From: Cyanosarcina radialis HA8281-LM2
GTDB taxonomy: Bacteria > Cyanobacteriota > Cyanobacteriia > Cyanobacteriales > CCAP-1448
Reading direction: 5' to 3'
Assembly (NCBI GenBank): GCA_019359615.1
Contig: JAHHHA010000002.1
Span: 248,001-312,000, forward strand
Length of the DNA stretch: 64,000 bases
Position numbers and translations under genes: made by a program. The notes beneath the pieces were generated by a model, which saw nothing but the letters and a program-made list of their open reading frames with translations, did no database searches and was not told the origin of the DNA. This document shows positions 18,862 to 27,828 of the stretch, one piece after another; the first letter of the stretch is position 1, and each line of letters starts with the position of its first letter.

Positions 18862-20085
18862 TTAAGCAAACCACTCTTGAACGGCTTCTTCTTTAGTGTT
18901 GGTATGCCGCGATGGAGTCTCGCGATTGAATTTCATGTGAATCGATCGAGTTTGTTCACCATCAGCCGCTACTGCCACAATCGGATAGTCGATTAAACCA
19001 TCTTGGAAGGACATCTGGAAGCGGAAAGTGCCATCGGGATTAAGCTTAATCGGACGACCGCCAATACTGACTGTCGCATCGGGTTCGGTAGCGCCGTAAA
19101 CGATCAATTCGGCATCTGCCACCAACCAGAACTGACGGGGACGGATGGGCGCAGCCGAGGCTGAGAAGCCAACGCCAGACATTCCTGCGCCTGACATCGT
19201 AGGTACGGCCCACATCCCCACGCCAGAAGGGAAGATATAAGAACTAATAGCTTGTTCGGCAATCATTTGAGCAGAACCGGGTACTTGCTGCATCGAGCCG
19301 AACAGGGAACCAGCGACTCTTTGCGCTTCGACACCTTGAGCCATGCCAAAAATTTCGTCGTAGATCGGGTTGGCAGTTACAGCCATCCGTCTGGCAGGTG
19401 GCACTAGTTCGGCAACTTGCTTGCCGCGCAAGTCTTCATCCCAGCTAACGGTAACGAACTGGTCTTCAATCCAGTCGGAAGGATACACGGGGGGAGCTTG
19501 TACTGGTGTCGAACGAGCTAGAACGAGCCAACGACCGTCAAAACAACGATAGCCGATGTCTACTACATAGTTGCGATCGCTCACTGGAATCGGCAAATAC
19601 CACTCTCTAGCTAGCTCGTCGCAAGGATATTCTTGAATGCTGTGAGGGCTTTGGTAATCGAGATTGATATCCGTCACGTCGTAGAGCCGCAAAGCAAGTT
19701 GCTGTCCTCCTTGGTGGCGCTTGTCTTGTTTGACTTCGTTGGGAATGTCCCAGTAGGCGTAACACCATTGAGGATCGCGAGGCATTAGCACGATCCGGCT
19801 TTCTCCATAGCCAGCGGGTAAATCGGGCAACCCCTCATCTACAGAGGCGAGGATACCGCCAAATCGATCTTCTTGTCCTAGTTCAAATTTTGTTGCTTCC
19901 ACGTCTTCTTGTGACTCCTGCGTGCGAGATGGATTAGTAGAAAATCTTGCTTGTTGGGCTTGTTCGATCGCAGCCAGTAATTGGTCTTTCCGCATCCGGC
20001 TGTAACGAGAAACGTTAAATTCGCTGGCAACTTTGCGCAGTTGCCGCAATGTCATTTCTTCTAATGGTGGGCGTTCTTTAGGCAT
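18862..20085 (-). CDS. DUF4912 domain-containing protein with N-terminal Rho-N/SAP-like domain
   Basis: Residues 1-45 (EEMTLRQLRKVASEFNVS...MRKDQLLAAI) look like a SAP/Rho-N helix-extended-loop-helix nucleic-acid-binding motif. The DUF4912 core follows (about 95-260), with RIVLMPRDPQWCYAYWDIP and RYCFDGRW-like segments. A Gly/Ala/Met-rich linker leads to an Ig-like C-terminal strand region (ELIVYGATEPDATVSIGG). The family is widespread in cyanobacteria and has no established function. The ATG start has a GGAGG ribosome-binding site. It is followed by a clear terminator and preceded by a long regulatory-looking region, so it is probably an individually regulated gene. Confidence 0.85.
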   Translation of the reverse strand: MPKERPPLEEMTLRQLRKVASEFNVSRYSRMRKDQLLAAIEQAQQARFSTNPSRTQESQEDVEATKFELGQEDRFGGILASVDEGLPDLPAGYGESRIVLMPRDPQWCYAYWDIPNEVKQDKRHQGGQQLALRLYDVTDINLDYQSPHSIQEYPCDELAREWYLPIPVSDRNYVVDIGYRCFDGRWLVLARSTPVQAPPVYPSDWIEDQFVTVSWDEDLRGKQVAELVPPARRMAVTANPIYDEIFGMAQGVEAQRVAGSLFGSMQQVPGSAQMIAEQAISSYIFPSGVGMWAVPTMSGAGMSGVGFSASAAPIRPRQFWLVADAELIVYGATEPDATVSIGGRPIKLNPDGTFRFQMSFQDGLIDYPIVAVAADGEQTRSIHMKFNRETPSRHTNTKEEAVQEWFA

Positions 20086-20230
20086 AAGTATGGCCTCCAG
20101 TGGTTATACGACGGGTAAATAGTCGGTAAGTTAAAAAATTCAGTCAAAAACACCATATGTCTGGTCGGGAAAAGTTTTGGTCGATCGAGAGGTTGGCTTT
20201 ATCTGGTTGTTAAAGGCCATTGATGGTAGG

Positions 20231-20261
20231 CGGGGATCGCTTTGTTAATATTATGTAACAA
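20231..20261. promoter_or_regulatory. Candidate operator 1 upstream of DUF4912
   Basis: CGGGGATCGCT is followed by the inverted repeat TTGTTA-8-TAACAA. The same leader plus a different inverted repeat recurs 99 bp away, suggesting a pair of regulator sites about 150-275 bp upstream of the minus-strand DUF4912 start. Confidence 0.4.
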
Positions 20262-20329
20262 ATTTGATGAATGTTGACAATACCTGAAAATATCGATTTC
20301 ACAAGGTTTGACGATTTTATAGGGTTGTC

Positions 20330-20360
20330 GGGGATCGCTATGTCATGATTTCTTGACATA
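20330..20360. promoter_or_regulatory. Candidate operator 2 upstream of DUF4912
   Basis: CGGGGATCGCT is followed by the inverted repeat TATGTCA-8-TGACATA. It has the same leader word and the same geometry as the copy at 20231. Confidence 0.4.
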
Positions 20361-21290
20361 ACGGCGATCGAAGGTGATTTCAAGTATAGGCATAGACAAG
20401 AGTTAGTAATGCCCCAAGATCTTTACCCAAAAAACTACGATCTCGATCGAGGTATTTTTTATACTTCAGTCGCTCGAAAACAAGGAAGATCGCCCAAACA
20501 TTTTTCTCATTTCCAGATCTGTCCTTTCTAGGCACAGTTAATCTCAATCTAAAATCAGTTTGCAGAGAATAAATGTGAGAGAAATAGATGCTTCTGTAGG
20601 CATTGAGTTGCGATTGGGATCGCAATGTAAAGTATTTAAAAAAACAGTATTTATACTTTTGACTATAGTGCGGGACTGTGATATGCTCTCGCTGGTTCAA
20701 TACTATCAACTCAGTCAAGAGGAAATTTTCTGTTAGCTCGATCGGTAGCGATCGCGTTGGCGTAGCCGCCCTGGAAGGGCTAGCGTCTAGAGCAGGAGAA
20801 GCGCTCTGCTGTCTATAGCTAAATGAAATAAAATGAAGAGGGAAAAACCAGTGCCTTATAGTTGAGCGCATCTGGCCGCGATCGGAACCATTGACCTAAA
20901 AATCTAGTCATAAATTCTGAATGCTAAGTTCCTCTTCAAAAATGCTAAAAGTAGGGGGAAAACAACATTATCAAAACTGTAAATAGAGAATTAAGAATAT
21001 TCGAGTCATAGGGAGAAATTTTTGTTAGAATGCCAAGGCAGTTTTTCCGATCTGTCAATTGCCTCTGGCATGACTTGAAAACGGATCGGAAATAGCAGTT
21101 AAGAAGGCAGCGAGCTAGAAAAAACTATGACTAGAAATAGTTTGATGTCGATTGACATCACTGGCAACTTAGTAGCATACAGTATTGGTAATTTGACTAT
21201 AAAACTAGGAAAAGAACCAAACACTCCTACTAAGATATCGCTCGCGATCGAGACTGCGATAAACAAGAAGGAATCTTGAGGAGATAAGTT

Positions 21291-22169
21291 ATGAAATCGT
21301 TGATTCGTTGGGGTGCAACTTTAGGTTTAGTTGCCAGCACAATTATCGGCTCGTCGTTTATAGAAAATCTGAGGGCATTCGGCTTAACAGACGACCAAAT
21401 AGCTCAAATATTGCGAAACGTGCCAGTATTCACTGTCGGTGATGCTAAAGGCGCGCCTCTAGTGGCTTCAGTCAGAAGCGGGCAAAACAATAACACCAAT
21501 ACTTCTGTTACGGGAGTATTTATGAGCCAACGCGACGCTCAAGCTTTTATCGATGGATTGAAGAAAAACAATCCCGAATTGGGCAAAACGGTGCGCATAA
21601 TTCCGGTATCTTTGGCAGAAGTTTATAAATTAGCGCAAGCCAATCGAGAGCAAAAAAAACCATTGGTTTTCGATTTGGTTCCCAAGCAGCAGCAAGTAGA
21701 TTCAGCCATGGCTATTTTGCGCCAGAATGGTAAAGAGGTAAAAGATTTTACTGGGGTTCCAGTATTCTTTGCTACTGTCGGCAAAGGTAAAGAAGAAGGA
21801 TATTTAACCATTCAACGGCAAAATCAACAAGTAATGCCTTTGTTCTTCGATAAAGAGCAATTACAAAGTATGGTAGAAGCCTTCAAAAAACAAAATCCCA
21901 AGCAGGCCGATACGGTGAGGATTCAGGTAGCTGAGTTGGAAGGGGTGATTCAAACCTTAAAAGACAAAAACGATCCGATGCTCAGCCAAGTCGTCCTCGT
22001 GCCCTCCCAAGAGTCGATCGAATTTTTGCGATCGCTCCCAGCCCCTTCTGGCAACAACCAAGCCGCCCCCCGGACTAACAAACCTCAACCCCGCACTAAT
22101 AATCAGCGTCCTCGTTCTAATACCAACCAACGTCGTCCAGCCCCGACTCAAAACCGTCGCCCTAAATAA
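21291..22169 (+). CDS. Tic22 family protein
   Basis: This 292-residue protein has an N-terminal hydrophobic stretch (IRWGATLGLVASTIIGSSF) that looks like a signal sequence. The two-part Tic22 fold follows: VPVFTVGDAKGAPL and GVFMSQRDAQAFIDGL in the first half, then GVPVFFATVGKG and MPLFFDKEQLQSMVEAF in the second. In cyanobacteria Tic22 homologues are periplasmic chaperone-like proteins linked to outer-membrane biogenesis; in plastids they belong to the import apparatus. The last ~50 residues are rich in Pro, Arg, Asn and Gln, probably disordered and beyond the domain. A GAGGAGA ribosome-binding site precedes the ATG. Confidence 0.88.
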   Translation: MKSLIRWGATLGLVASTIIGSSFIENLRAFGLTDDQIAQILRNVPVFTVGDAKGAPLVASVRSGQNNNTNTSVTGVFMSQRDAQAFIDGLKKNNPELGKTVRIIPVSLAEVYKLAQANREQKKPLVFDLVPKQQQVDSAMAILRQNGKEVKDFTGVPVFFATVGKGKEEGYLTIQRQNQQVMPLFFDKEQLQSMVEAFKKQNPKQADTVRIQVAELEGVIQTLKDKNDPMLSQVVLVPSQESIEFLRSLPAPSGNNQAAPRTNKPQPRTNNQRPRSNTNQRRPAPTQNRRPK

Positions 22170-22173
22170 CGAT

Positions 22174-22313
22174 CCTAAATCCGCTTAGCACTCGCCTGGT
22201 TTGCCCTCACTCCAACTGCGGCCCTTCACCTGTTTATATCCCCGTGTCAATCGTAGATATGGGTATTTAAGCGGAGATGATATAAGTGGGGTATAAGAGC
22301 CGGATTTGGTATG
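22174..22313. repeat. Degenerate MITE-like repeat reaching the prmC start codon
   Basis: The left end reads AAATCCGCTTAGCA and CTGGTTTGCCCTCACTCC as in the full copies, and the right end is CCGGATTTGGTATG. The terminal ATG of the repeat is the prmC start codon. The internal hairpin is decayed. Confidence 0.6.
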
Positions 22314-23222
22314 AACTCCTCGCGTCCTTTTGTAGTTTCTGGCTTGACATTGCATGAGTGGTATCAAACGGCAAAGGAATTTGCCAGTCAAGCTGAGGTT
22401 TCTCCAGCCGAATTAGAGTGGTTGCTGCAAGAAGTGGCTGGAATCGGAATTTTAGATCTGCGGTTGGGATCGGTTCGCGATCGACCGCAGATTTGGCTTT
22501 CGGTGTCTTTAGAAGATTTAACTAAGTTATGGCAACAACGGCTCGATCGCCGGATGCCGATTCAGTATCTAACTGGAGTGGCATACTGGCGAGATTTTTC
22601 GTTAGTGGTTTCCCCCGCTGTGTTGATTCCCCGACCGGAAACCGAGTGTCTGATAGACATTGCCGTGGCTACTAGCCAAGACTTTACCGACGATAATCAA
22701 CATTGGGCAGATTTAGGAACGGGCAGCGGGGCGATCGCTCTGGGACTGGCAACAGCTTTACCAACTGCTAAAATTCATGCAGTCGATCGCAGCCTGGAAG
22801 CTTTATCTATTGCCCGACGCAATGCCGAAAGACTGGGTTTGAGCGATCGTATTACCTTCGATCGAGGCGATTGGTGGGAACCCCTATCCGCCCTCAAAGG
22901 TCAATTTACGGGTATGGTATCGAATCCGCCTTATATTCCCAGCGAGATGTTACCCGATTTGCAACCGGAAGTTGCTTGGCACGAGCCTCCCCTAGCGCTC
23001 GACGGCGGTTCGGACGGATTAGATTGCCTTCGCCACTTAGTCAATACTGCTGCTGATTATTTGCGTCCTGGTGGCATCTGGCTGGTTGAAACTATGGCAG
23101 GACAACCACCAGCAGTAGCAGATTTACTGCAACAACAAGGTCAATACTCTCATGTTCAGATTTCCCCAGATCTAGCAGGGATCGATCGCTTTGTCCTGGC
23201 CTTGAGAAGTGTTGAGTGTTGA
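22311..23222 (+). CDS. prmC: Peptide chain release factor N5-glutamine methyltransferase PrmC/HemK
   Basis: PrmC methylates the Gln of the GGQ motif of release factors RF1/RF2. The 303-residue protein has the N-terminal helical domain (HEWYQTAKEF...ELEWLLQEV), then IPRPETECLID, the SAM-binding DLGTGSGAIALGLA, and the diagnostic catalytic NPPYIP. The start ATG 22311 lies at the end of a dispersed repeat and has no good ribosome-binding site, so translation initiation may be weak or another start may be used. Confidence 0.95.
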   Translation: MNSSRPFVVSGLTLHEWYQTAKEFASQAEVSPAELEWLLQEVAGIGILDLRLGSVRDRPQIWLSVSLEDLTKLWQQRLDRRMPIQYLTGVAYWRDFSLVVSPAVLIPRPETECLIDIAVATSQDFTDDNQHWADLGTGSGAIALGLATALPTAKIHAVDRSLEALSIARRNAERLGLSDRITFDRGDWWEPLSALKGQFTGMVSNPPYIPSEMLPDLQPEVAWHEPPLALDGGSDGLDCLRHLVNTAADYLRPGGIWLVETMAGQPPAVADLLQQQGQYSHVQISPDLAGIDRFVLALRSVEC

Positions 23223-23230
23223 GTGTTGAG

Positions 23231-23485
23231 TTAAGAATTCTCCTCTGCTCCTCTGCTCCTCTTGCCCTGAGCGTTGTCGAAGGGCTGCTCCTCCGCTCTC
23301 TTCGCTCTCTCGCCCTCTTCGCCCTCTTCCCTCACATCGTCTGCTTCAGAAGTATACAATTCCTTCTTGAAGCCGCGTAAGGTTTTTCCCAAGGCGCTAC
23401 CTAGTTCGGGAATTTTTTTAGGTCCCAAAACGATTAAAGCTGCTAAGCCGATTAAACCTAATTCAGGCCATCCTAAACCAAACAT
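23231..23485 (-). CDS. tatA: Twin-arginine translocase subunit TatA/TatE
   Basis: This 84-residue protein has a short N-terminal transmembrane helix ([18 protein letters not shown]), the hinge GPKKIPELG, and an amphipathic helix ([14 protein letters not shown]), the full TatA/E pattern. TatA forms the pore for folded proteins carrying RR signal peptides. The last ~35 residues are translated repeat DNA, including the CCCTGAGCGTTGTCGAAGGG palindrome read as FDNAQGK and a C/T-rich tract read as Glu/Arg. The tail is therefore probably not functional. It converges with prmC, whose stop is 9 bp away. Confidence 0.93.
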   Translation of the reverse strand: MFGLGWPELGLIGLAALIVLGPKKIPELGSALGKTLRGFKKELYTSEADDVREEGEEGERAKRAEEQPFDNAQGKRSRGAEENS

Positions 23486-23610
23486 AATAAGATTAAAAAG
23501 TATTTCGGTTAGTTAAAAAGCTTTTCTATTATAGCATCGATACGCATCCAAACTGGATTTGGTACGATCGATAACTGCTCAAAAATCTCTCTATAAGGCT
23601 AGCTTAAGAA

Positions 23611-23705
23611 AGATAAATCTAGTCGATCGATCTCTGCAATTGCTCTTTGTTGTACCCCGATGTTTGCCCAAAATTCTCAACCATAAAGTATCAGGTATTT
23701 CCGAT
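23611..23705 (-). other. Remnant duplicate of part of the DUF4351-type gene
   Basis: This segment aligns with 24131-24223 over its whole length. Shared words include GAATTGCTCTTTGTTGTACC-like sequence, TTGCCCAAAA and CTCAACCATAA. It copies the LWLRVLGKHKVQQ coding region and overlaps the 3' end of the next gene, so it is a decayed second copy. Confidence 0.6.
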
Positions 23706-24682
23706 CGTTGATGAATTCTCCAACCAATCCGCCAAATCCTCTAAACTGGTAAAATCCAACAAAGCTTCACCCAGAGTCTCCAATTGCTTAACACTCAGAT
23801 TGCTTAACCGTGCTTGTAATTCAGGAGTGAGATTACCTAACTTCCGGGTAAGTTGCTTGCAGATTAAGGCTTGAGCTTCGGCTGTGCGTCCCTGTTCTCG
23901 CCCCTGTTCTCGCCCCTGTTCTAAACCTTGTTCTAAACCTTGTTCTAAAGCTTTCTGAGTAAGTCGATCGATCTGTTCTAAATATAAAGCAGAAGTTCTT
24001 AAACTCATGATTAACTCCGTATCTTGGCGATACGTGCTAACGCACAGGCTCCGCCAACGCGATTTTGTTTGGCCTCTAGCACCACTGCTAAATCTGCTAG
24101 TAGCTCTAGTGCATTTTGACGGTAGGGATGAGATAAATCGAGGCCATTAATCTCTTGAATTGCTCTTTGTTGTACCTTATGCTTGCCCAAAACTCTCAAC
24201 CATAAGGTATCAGGTGTTTCTGGTAGCTGGTGAATGACGACAATCCCCGTGCAGTATCCGGGTGGCAGCAGGTAAACACCTTTACTCCATTGCTCTTCAT
24301 CTGTTATAGCACCAAAACTCTTTAAAGTCGCTGCCGATAATGTGGGGGTAAGAATCCACAAGTGGGGTAATTCTGATTCATGGGGTTGACGTTGCGCTTG
24401 GCGTTCTAGTTCGGCGTGGAGATCGAACAATTTGGCCATACAACTGCGAATTTGAGTGGGAGTAACGGGATTGCGAAATGGCTCGAAGGCGGCTCTGGTT
24501 GACGCTAATCTTTGCAGCAGTCCTAAACTGGGGAGGTTGGCAACTTCAGGATGGGGGAAAAAGCAAACGTCAATTTCTCTAACTTCACCACTAATTTTGC
24601 GATCTGTTTCGACTTTGCCAAAGGGTGAGAGTAAACTTTCGAGTAAATCTTTGGCAAACTGGTCGTGAGGAAATTGGGACAT
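23691..24682 (-). pseudogene. DUF4351/Rpn-type protein gene split by a 38-bp repeat insertion
   Basis: Two frames abut on the minus strand. The N-terminal piece (24011-24682) starts MSQFPHDQFAKDLLESLLSP and covers the conserved LWILTPTLS and LWLRVLGKHKVQQRAI regions. The C-terminal piece (23691-24008) holds coiled repeats of EQGLEQGREQG and a DUF4351-like tail (LTRKLGNLTPELQARLSNLS). They join if 38 bases at 24024-24061 are removed: the reading then passes from EAKQN into DTELIMSLRTSALYLEQ, as in intact relatives. The inserted DNA (CGCGTTGGCGGAGCC...) is a dispersed palindromic repeat and its length shifts the frame. The family is related to Rpn/transposase-like PD-(D/E)XK proteins. The N-terminal piece may still be translated. 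Confidence 0.8.
24024..24061. repeat. 38-bp dispersed repeat that breaks the DUF4351-type gene
   Basis: On the minus strand it begins CGCGTTGGCGGAGCCTGTGC and ends CGTATCGCCAA. The first 15 bases match the repeat at 20755 (CGCGTTGGCGTAGCC). Its length, 3n+2, causes the frameshift. Confidence 0.7.
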
Positions 24683-24831
24683 GGTAAAGCGATATTCTTG
24701 TCAGCGAACCTGGCAGCGTTAGCTATACCTTATAGGAAATCTGGCTTTAAAATCCTCTTTGTTCTTGAGTTCGCGCAGGAGGACGAAAGGTTGTGTAGCC
24801 GCAAATTAATTCGCCATGGATAATACTTACC

Positions 24832-26544
24832 TTAACGCTCTGCCAATCGCCAAATCTTAATCGATGTGTCCTTTTTGATGAATAGGTTTCCGGCCCCACT
24901 AGCCAAAGTTCGCCCATCGGGGCTGATGGCAACGGAATTAACTTGCTCGGAATGTCCGGTGAGAGTTTGTCGCAGTTCCCCACTTCTTAGATCCCAGATT
25001 TTGATGGTTTTGTCCCAACCTCCAATAACTAAAGTTCGCCCGTCGGGGCTGATGGCAACAGAATTCACCCAGCCGGAATGTCCGGTGAGAGTTTGTCGCA
25101 GTTCCCCACTGCTGAGGTCCCAGATTTTGATAGTGTCGTCACCGCTACCACTAACTAAAGTTCGCCCATCGGGGCTGATGGCAACAGACCAAACCAAGTC
25201 GGAATGTCCGGTGAGAGTTTGTCGCAGTTTGCCGCTGCGGATGTCCCAGATTTTGATAGTTTTGTCCCAACTTCCACTAACTAAAGTTCGCCCATCGGGG
25301 CTAATGGTGACAGAAGTAACTACATTGGAATGTCCGGTGAGAGTTTGTCGCAGTTTGCCGCTGCGGATGTCCCAGATTTTGATAGTGTCGTCATCACTAC
25401 CACTAGCTAAAGTTTGCCCATCGGGGCTGATGGCAACAGACCAAACCGCGCCGGAATGTCCGGTGAGAGTTTGTCGTAGTTTTCCACTGCTGAGGTCCCA
25501 GATTTTGATGGTGTCTGCTTGCCCACTAACTAAAGTCTCTCCATCGGGGCTAATGGCAACAGAAGAAACCCTGCTGGAATGTCCGGTAATAGTGCGCCGC
25601 AATTTCCCGCTGCTGAGGTCCCAGATTTTGATAGTTTTGTCCCAACTTCCACTAACTAAAGTTTGCCCGTCAGGGCTGATGGCAACGGACTCAACAGACA
25701 AGGAATGTCCGGTAAGGGTTTTGAATAAAGAAAAGTTGCCACGAGAGTTGTAAGCAACACTGTCGGTAGAGGGTGTCGGAGTTGGCTGTGGAGACGGTGC
25801 AGGTGTTCTTCTTGGTGGTTCAGTTACACTAGCTGGCGGCGAACTAGGTAAAGTCGTTCTCGGCGGCGTAGGGGTTCTGGCGACGTTAGCAAGCTGGGCA
25901 TAGGTATCAATCGGGATGGCAAAAAAGTCAGTCTGCTGGGTGTTAATATCGGGGATCGCTAGTCCGTTAATCCCCACTAAGCGCCCCTCGTCATCCAGTA
26001 CCGGGCCGCCACTCATCCCCGGTTTGATGGGATTGGTATAAATCCAGGAATAACCATCTTTAGCCTTTGGCAAGCGTCCGATAAGCTGTCCTGAAGGATA
26101 GCGATCGCATCGTTCCAAGCAAGTTCTATCGGGGGCAATCCAACCAGCAGCATAAACGGTTGTGCCTTCGGGAATTTTATCTGAGTTTCCCAACTGCGCC
26201 ACCCGATAAGTGCGATCGCTAGTAAACTGCAATACGGCTAAATCGACGTTGCCCAAGCGTTGGATTTGGTTGGAGTTAATTTGGTAAGTTTTGCCATCAG
26301 CAGTTTGAATCGTATAAGTTCCCGCTTCCTTGACTACGTGCCAGTTAGTCAAGACGGTGTAATTATTGTTTTGGCGATCGACTATCACCCCAGTTCCGGT
26401 ATTCGCCCCATCAATGCGTACCATAATTTGTTTGGCGATCGCATTGACATCCGCAGGCGACAAGCTGACGGCGAGTTGAGGCGGAATTAGAGTAGCGATC
26501 GCTGTCCCCATTAAAACCGCTGGGAGTCTATACGAGAAGTTCAT
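24832..26544 (-). CDS. Secreted trypsin-like serine protease with seven WD40 repeats
   Basis: This 570-residue protein has a signal-type N-terminus (LPAVLMGTAIATLI). A chymotrypsin-like domain (residues ~30-235) has the triad His69 (LTNWHVV), Asp101 (VDLAVLQF) and Ser178 (PGMSGGPV). A Pro/Thr/Ser linker (about 240-270) leads to seven WD40 repeats built on GHSxxVxSVAISPDGxTLxSGSxDxTIKIWDL, enough for one propeller. The repeats are nearly identical, so recent duplication or gene conversion is likely. The first 235 residues are paralogous to the protease at 27829-29238, which carries TPRs instead. The propeller probably binds substrate or a partner. The target is unknown. Confidence 0.92.
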   Translation of the reverse strand: MNFSYRLPAVLMGTAIATLIPPQLAVSLSPADVNAIAKQIMVRIDGANTGTGVIVDRQNNNYTVLTNWHVVKEAGTYTIQTADGKTYQINSNQIQRLGNVDLAVLQFTSDRTYRVAQLGNSDKIPEGTTVYAAGWIAPDRTCLERCDRYPSGQLIGRLPKAKDGYSWIYTNPIKPGMSGGPVLDDEGRLVGINGLAIPDINTQQTDFFAIPIDTYAQLANVARTPTPPRTTLPSSPPASVTEPPRRTPAPSPQPTPTPSTDSVAYNSRGNFSLFKTLTGHSLSVESVAISPDGQTLVSGSWDKTIKIWDLSSGKLRRTITGHSSRVSSVAISPDGETLVSGQADTIKIWDLSSGKLRQTLTGHSGAVWSVAISPDGQTLASGSDDDTIKIWDIRSGKLRQTLTGHSNVVTSVTISPDGRTLVSGSWDKTIKIWDIRSGKLRQTLTGHSDLVWSVAISPDGRTLVSGSGDDTIKIWDLSSGELRQTLTGHSGWVNSVAISPDGRTLVIGGWDKTIKIWDLRSGELRQTLTGHSEQVNSVAISPDGRTLASGAGNLFIKKDTSIKIWRLAER

Positions 26545-26670
26545 AACTTCTGATTTAGCACTAAATTTAGTTCGATCCTCTTATTTTTAACATTCTCCAA
26601 GGCAAATGTCTCCTGTGGGGGGAAATCTGTGGCAGACTGGAAATGAAATCGTCTGAGCAAAGCGATCGCT

Positions 26671-27261
26671 ATGGTACAAACTCCTCTCAAACAACTTTCA
26701 TTTGCTGATTATTTAGCCTACGACGATGGCAATCGTTATGAGTTATTTCATGGAGAGTTAGTCGAAATGCCACCAGCCAGAGGGAAACACGCACTGATTA
26801 TTGACTTTCTACATGACACTTTTAGAGCCGAAATCAAGCGTCTAGATCTTAATTATGTTTCTGGACATAGTGCGATCGGGGTTCGCATTCCTCAAGTGGG
26901 GACAAGAGATACTTCGAGAATTCCTGATATTTGCGTGGCTACTAAAGAGCAATGGCAAGGACTTTTAGATCGATCGGCTGTTTTAGAAGATTCGCCGCCA
27001 TTGCTAGTAGTTGAAGTGGTTAGCGAAGGAACTCAAACTGTTGACCATAGACGCAAACGGGCAGAATACAATATTGCTGAAATTCTCGAATACTGGATTG
27101 TAGACTTTATCGAAGGCGATCGCAAATATCCACCTGGCATTACCGTACTAACTTTGGTTGAAGGCTTTTATGAAGAGGCGGTTTTTCGAGGTAGCGATCG
27201 CTTAATTTCAACTATTTTTCCCGAATTAAATCTGACAGCAGAACAGATATTGTTAGCCTAA
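26671..27261 (+). CDS. Uma2 family (DUF820) endonuclease-like protein
   Basis: This 196-residue protein has the Uma2 hallmarks FADYLAYDDGNRYELFHGELVEMPPARG, SRIPDICVATKEQW, PPLLVVEVVSEGTQTVDHRRKR (core Glu-Val-Val) and YNIAEILEYWIVD. It belongs to a different subgroup from the copy at 11008-11622. It lies between the two paralogous protease genes and on the opposite strand, so it may have been inserted after their duplication. Confidence 0.9.
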   Translation: MVQTPLKQLSFADYLAYDDGNRYELFHGELVEMPPARGKHALIIDFLHDTFRAEIKRLDLNYVSGHSAIGVRIPQVGTRDTSRIPDICVATKEQWQGLLDRSAVLEDSPPLLVVEVVSEGTQTVDHRRKRAEYNIAEILEYWIVDFIEGDRKYPPGITVLTLVEGFYEEAVFRGSDRLISTIFPELNLTAEQILLA

Positions 27262-27828
27262 AAGTCGCGCTCGAATTGTTTTTTTATAAGTGCGATCGCT
27301 TCTAATCTCAATTCCACTGAGAGATCGCTTTGCCGTATTATGCTGGGAAAAATCTCTGCTATTTGCTATTTGATTTTATTCGGTTTTAACCGACTTTAGC
27401 TATTAGCCAGGGAATTAATTCCCTGGCGGGTGGAATACTCAACTTTAGATCTGATAATACTTATATTTTGCCTTAGCAGCAACAACCGCCGGGGGTTCAA
27501 AACCCCCGTCTCATAGCGAAAGTCCTCTGAAGAGGACTAGGTAATAATTATGTTTTGTTGCTCTCTCGATCGCCTATTTATTAATTGTACGATCGCTAAA
27601 TTGCCCGATCGCTCCTTATCCTCCACTCTACAGATCGCGTAGCGCGTTCCATTGGTGCAGCCTACCCGCAGGGCATAAGAACAAATCATACGAAATCCGC
27701 TTAGCAAAAGTTGTTTCCCTCACCCCGCCTCCGGCACCCCTCTCCCACGGGAGAGGGGCAGGGGATGAGGGTGGGATTCAAGGTTTTAACAACCGGATTT
27801 GATATCACCACCAGTAGATGACAGCTTT
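27262..27828. repeat. Repeat-filled intergenic region with a full-length MITE-like copy
   Basis: At about 27490-27530 there is GGGGGTTCAAAACCCCC and an AGTCCTCTGAAGAGGACT palindrome, related to 56661-56701. At about 27637-27675 there is a GC-rich repeat (GCGTAGCGCG...CCGCAGGGCATAAG). At 27688-27806 lies a MITE-like repeat with ends AAATCCGCTTAGCA and CCGGATTTGATAT and the CCCCTCTCCC/GGGAGAGGGG hairpin. I see no gene. Confidence 0.7.

Larger units (their letters stand above)
20086..21290. other. Long gene-poor region between DUF4912 and tic22
   Basis: This 1.2-kb stretch has no convincing gene. Near the DUF4912 side are two similar operator-like motifs (20231-20261 and 20330-20360). At 20753-20800 there is a GC-rich dispersed repeat (GCGTTGGCGTAGCC...GGGCTAGCG). 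A 163-codon minus-strand frame (20380-20871) crosses that repeat, lacks family features and is not called. The tic22 promoter should lie within 20880-21280, but I cannot pin a -10/-35. Confidence 0.6.

Noticed and set aside
20380-20871. A 163-codon minus-strand frame in the long gap before tic22
   Set aside because: It crosses a dispersed repeat, has no recognisable domain and uses a weak start.
24866-25753. A 295-codon plus-strand frame opposite the WD40 repeats
   Set aside because: It is the antisense of the repeated WD40 DNA. Its protein is a simple echo of that repeat, with no family features or ribosome-binding site.
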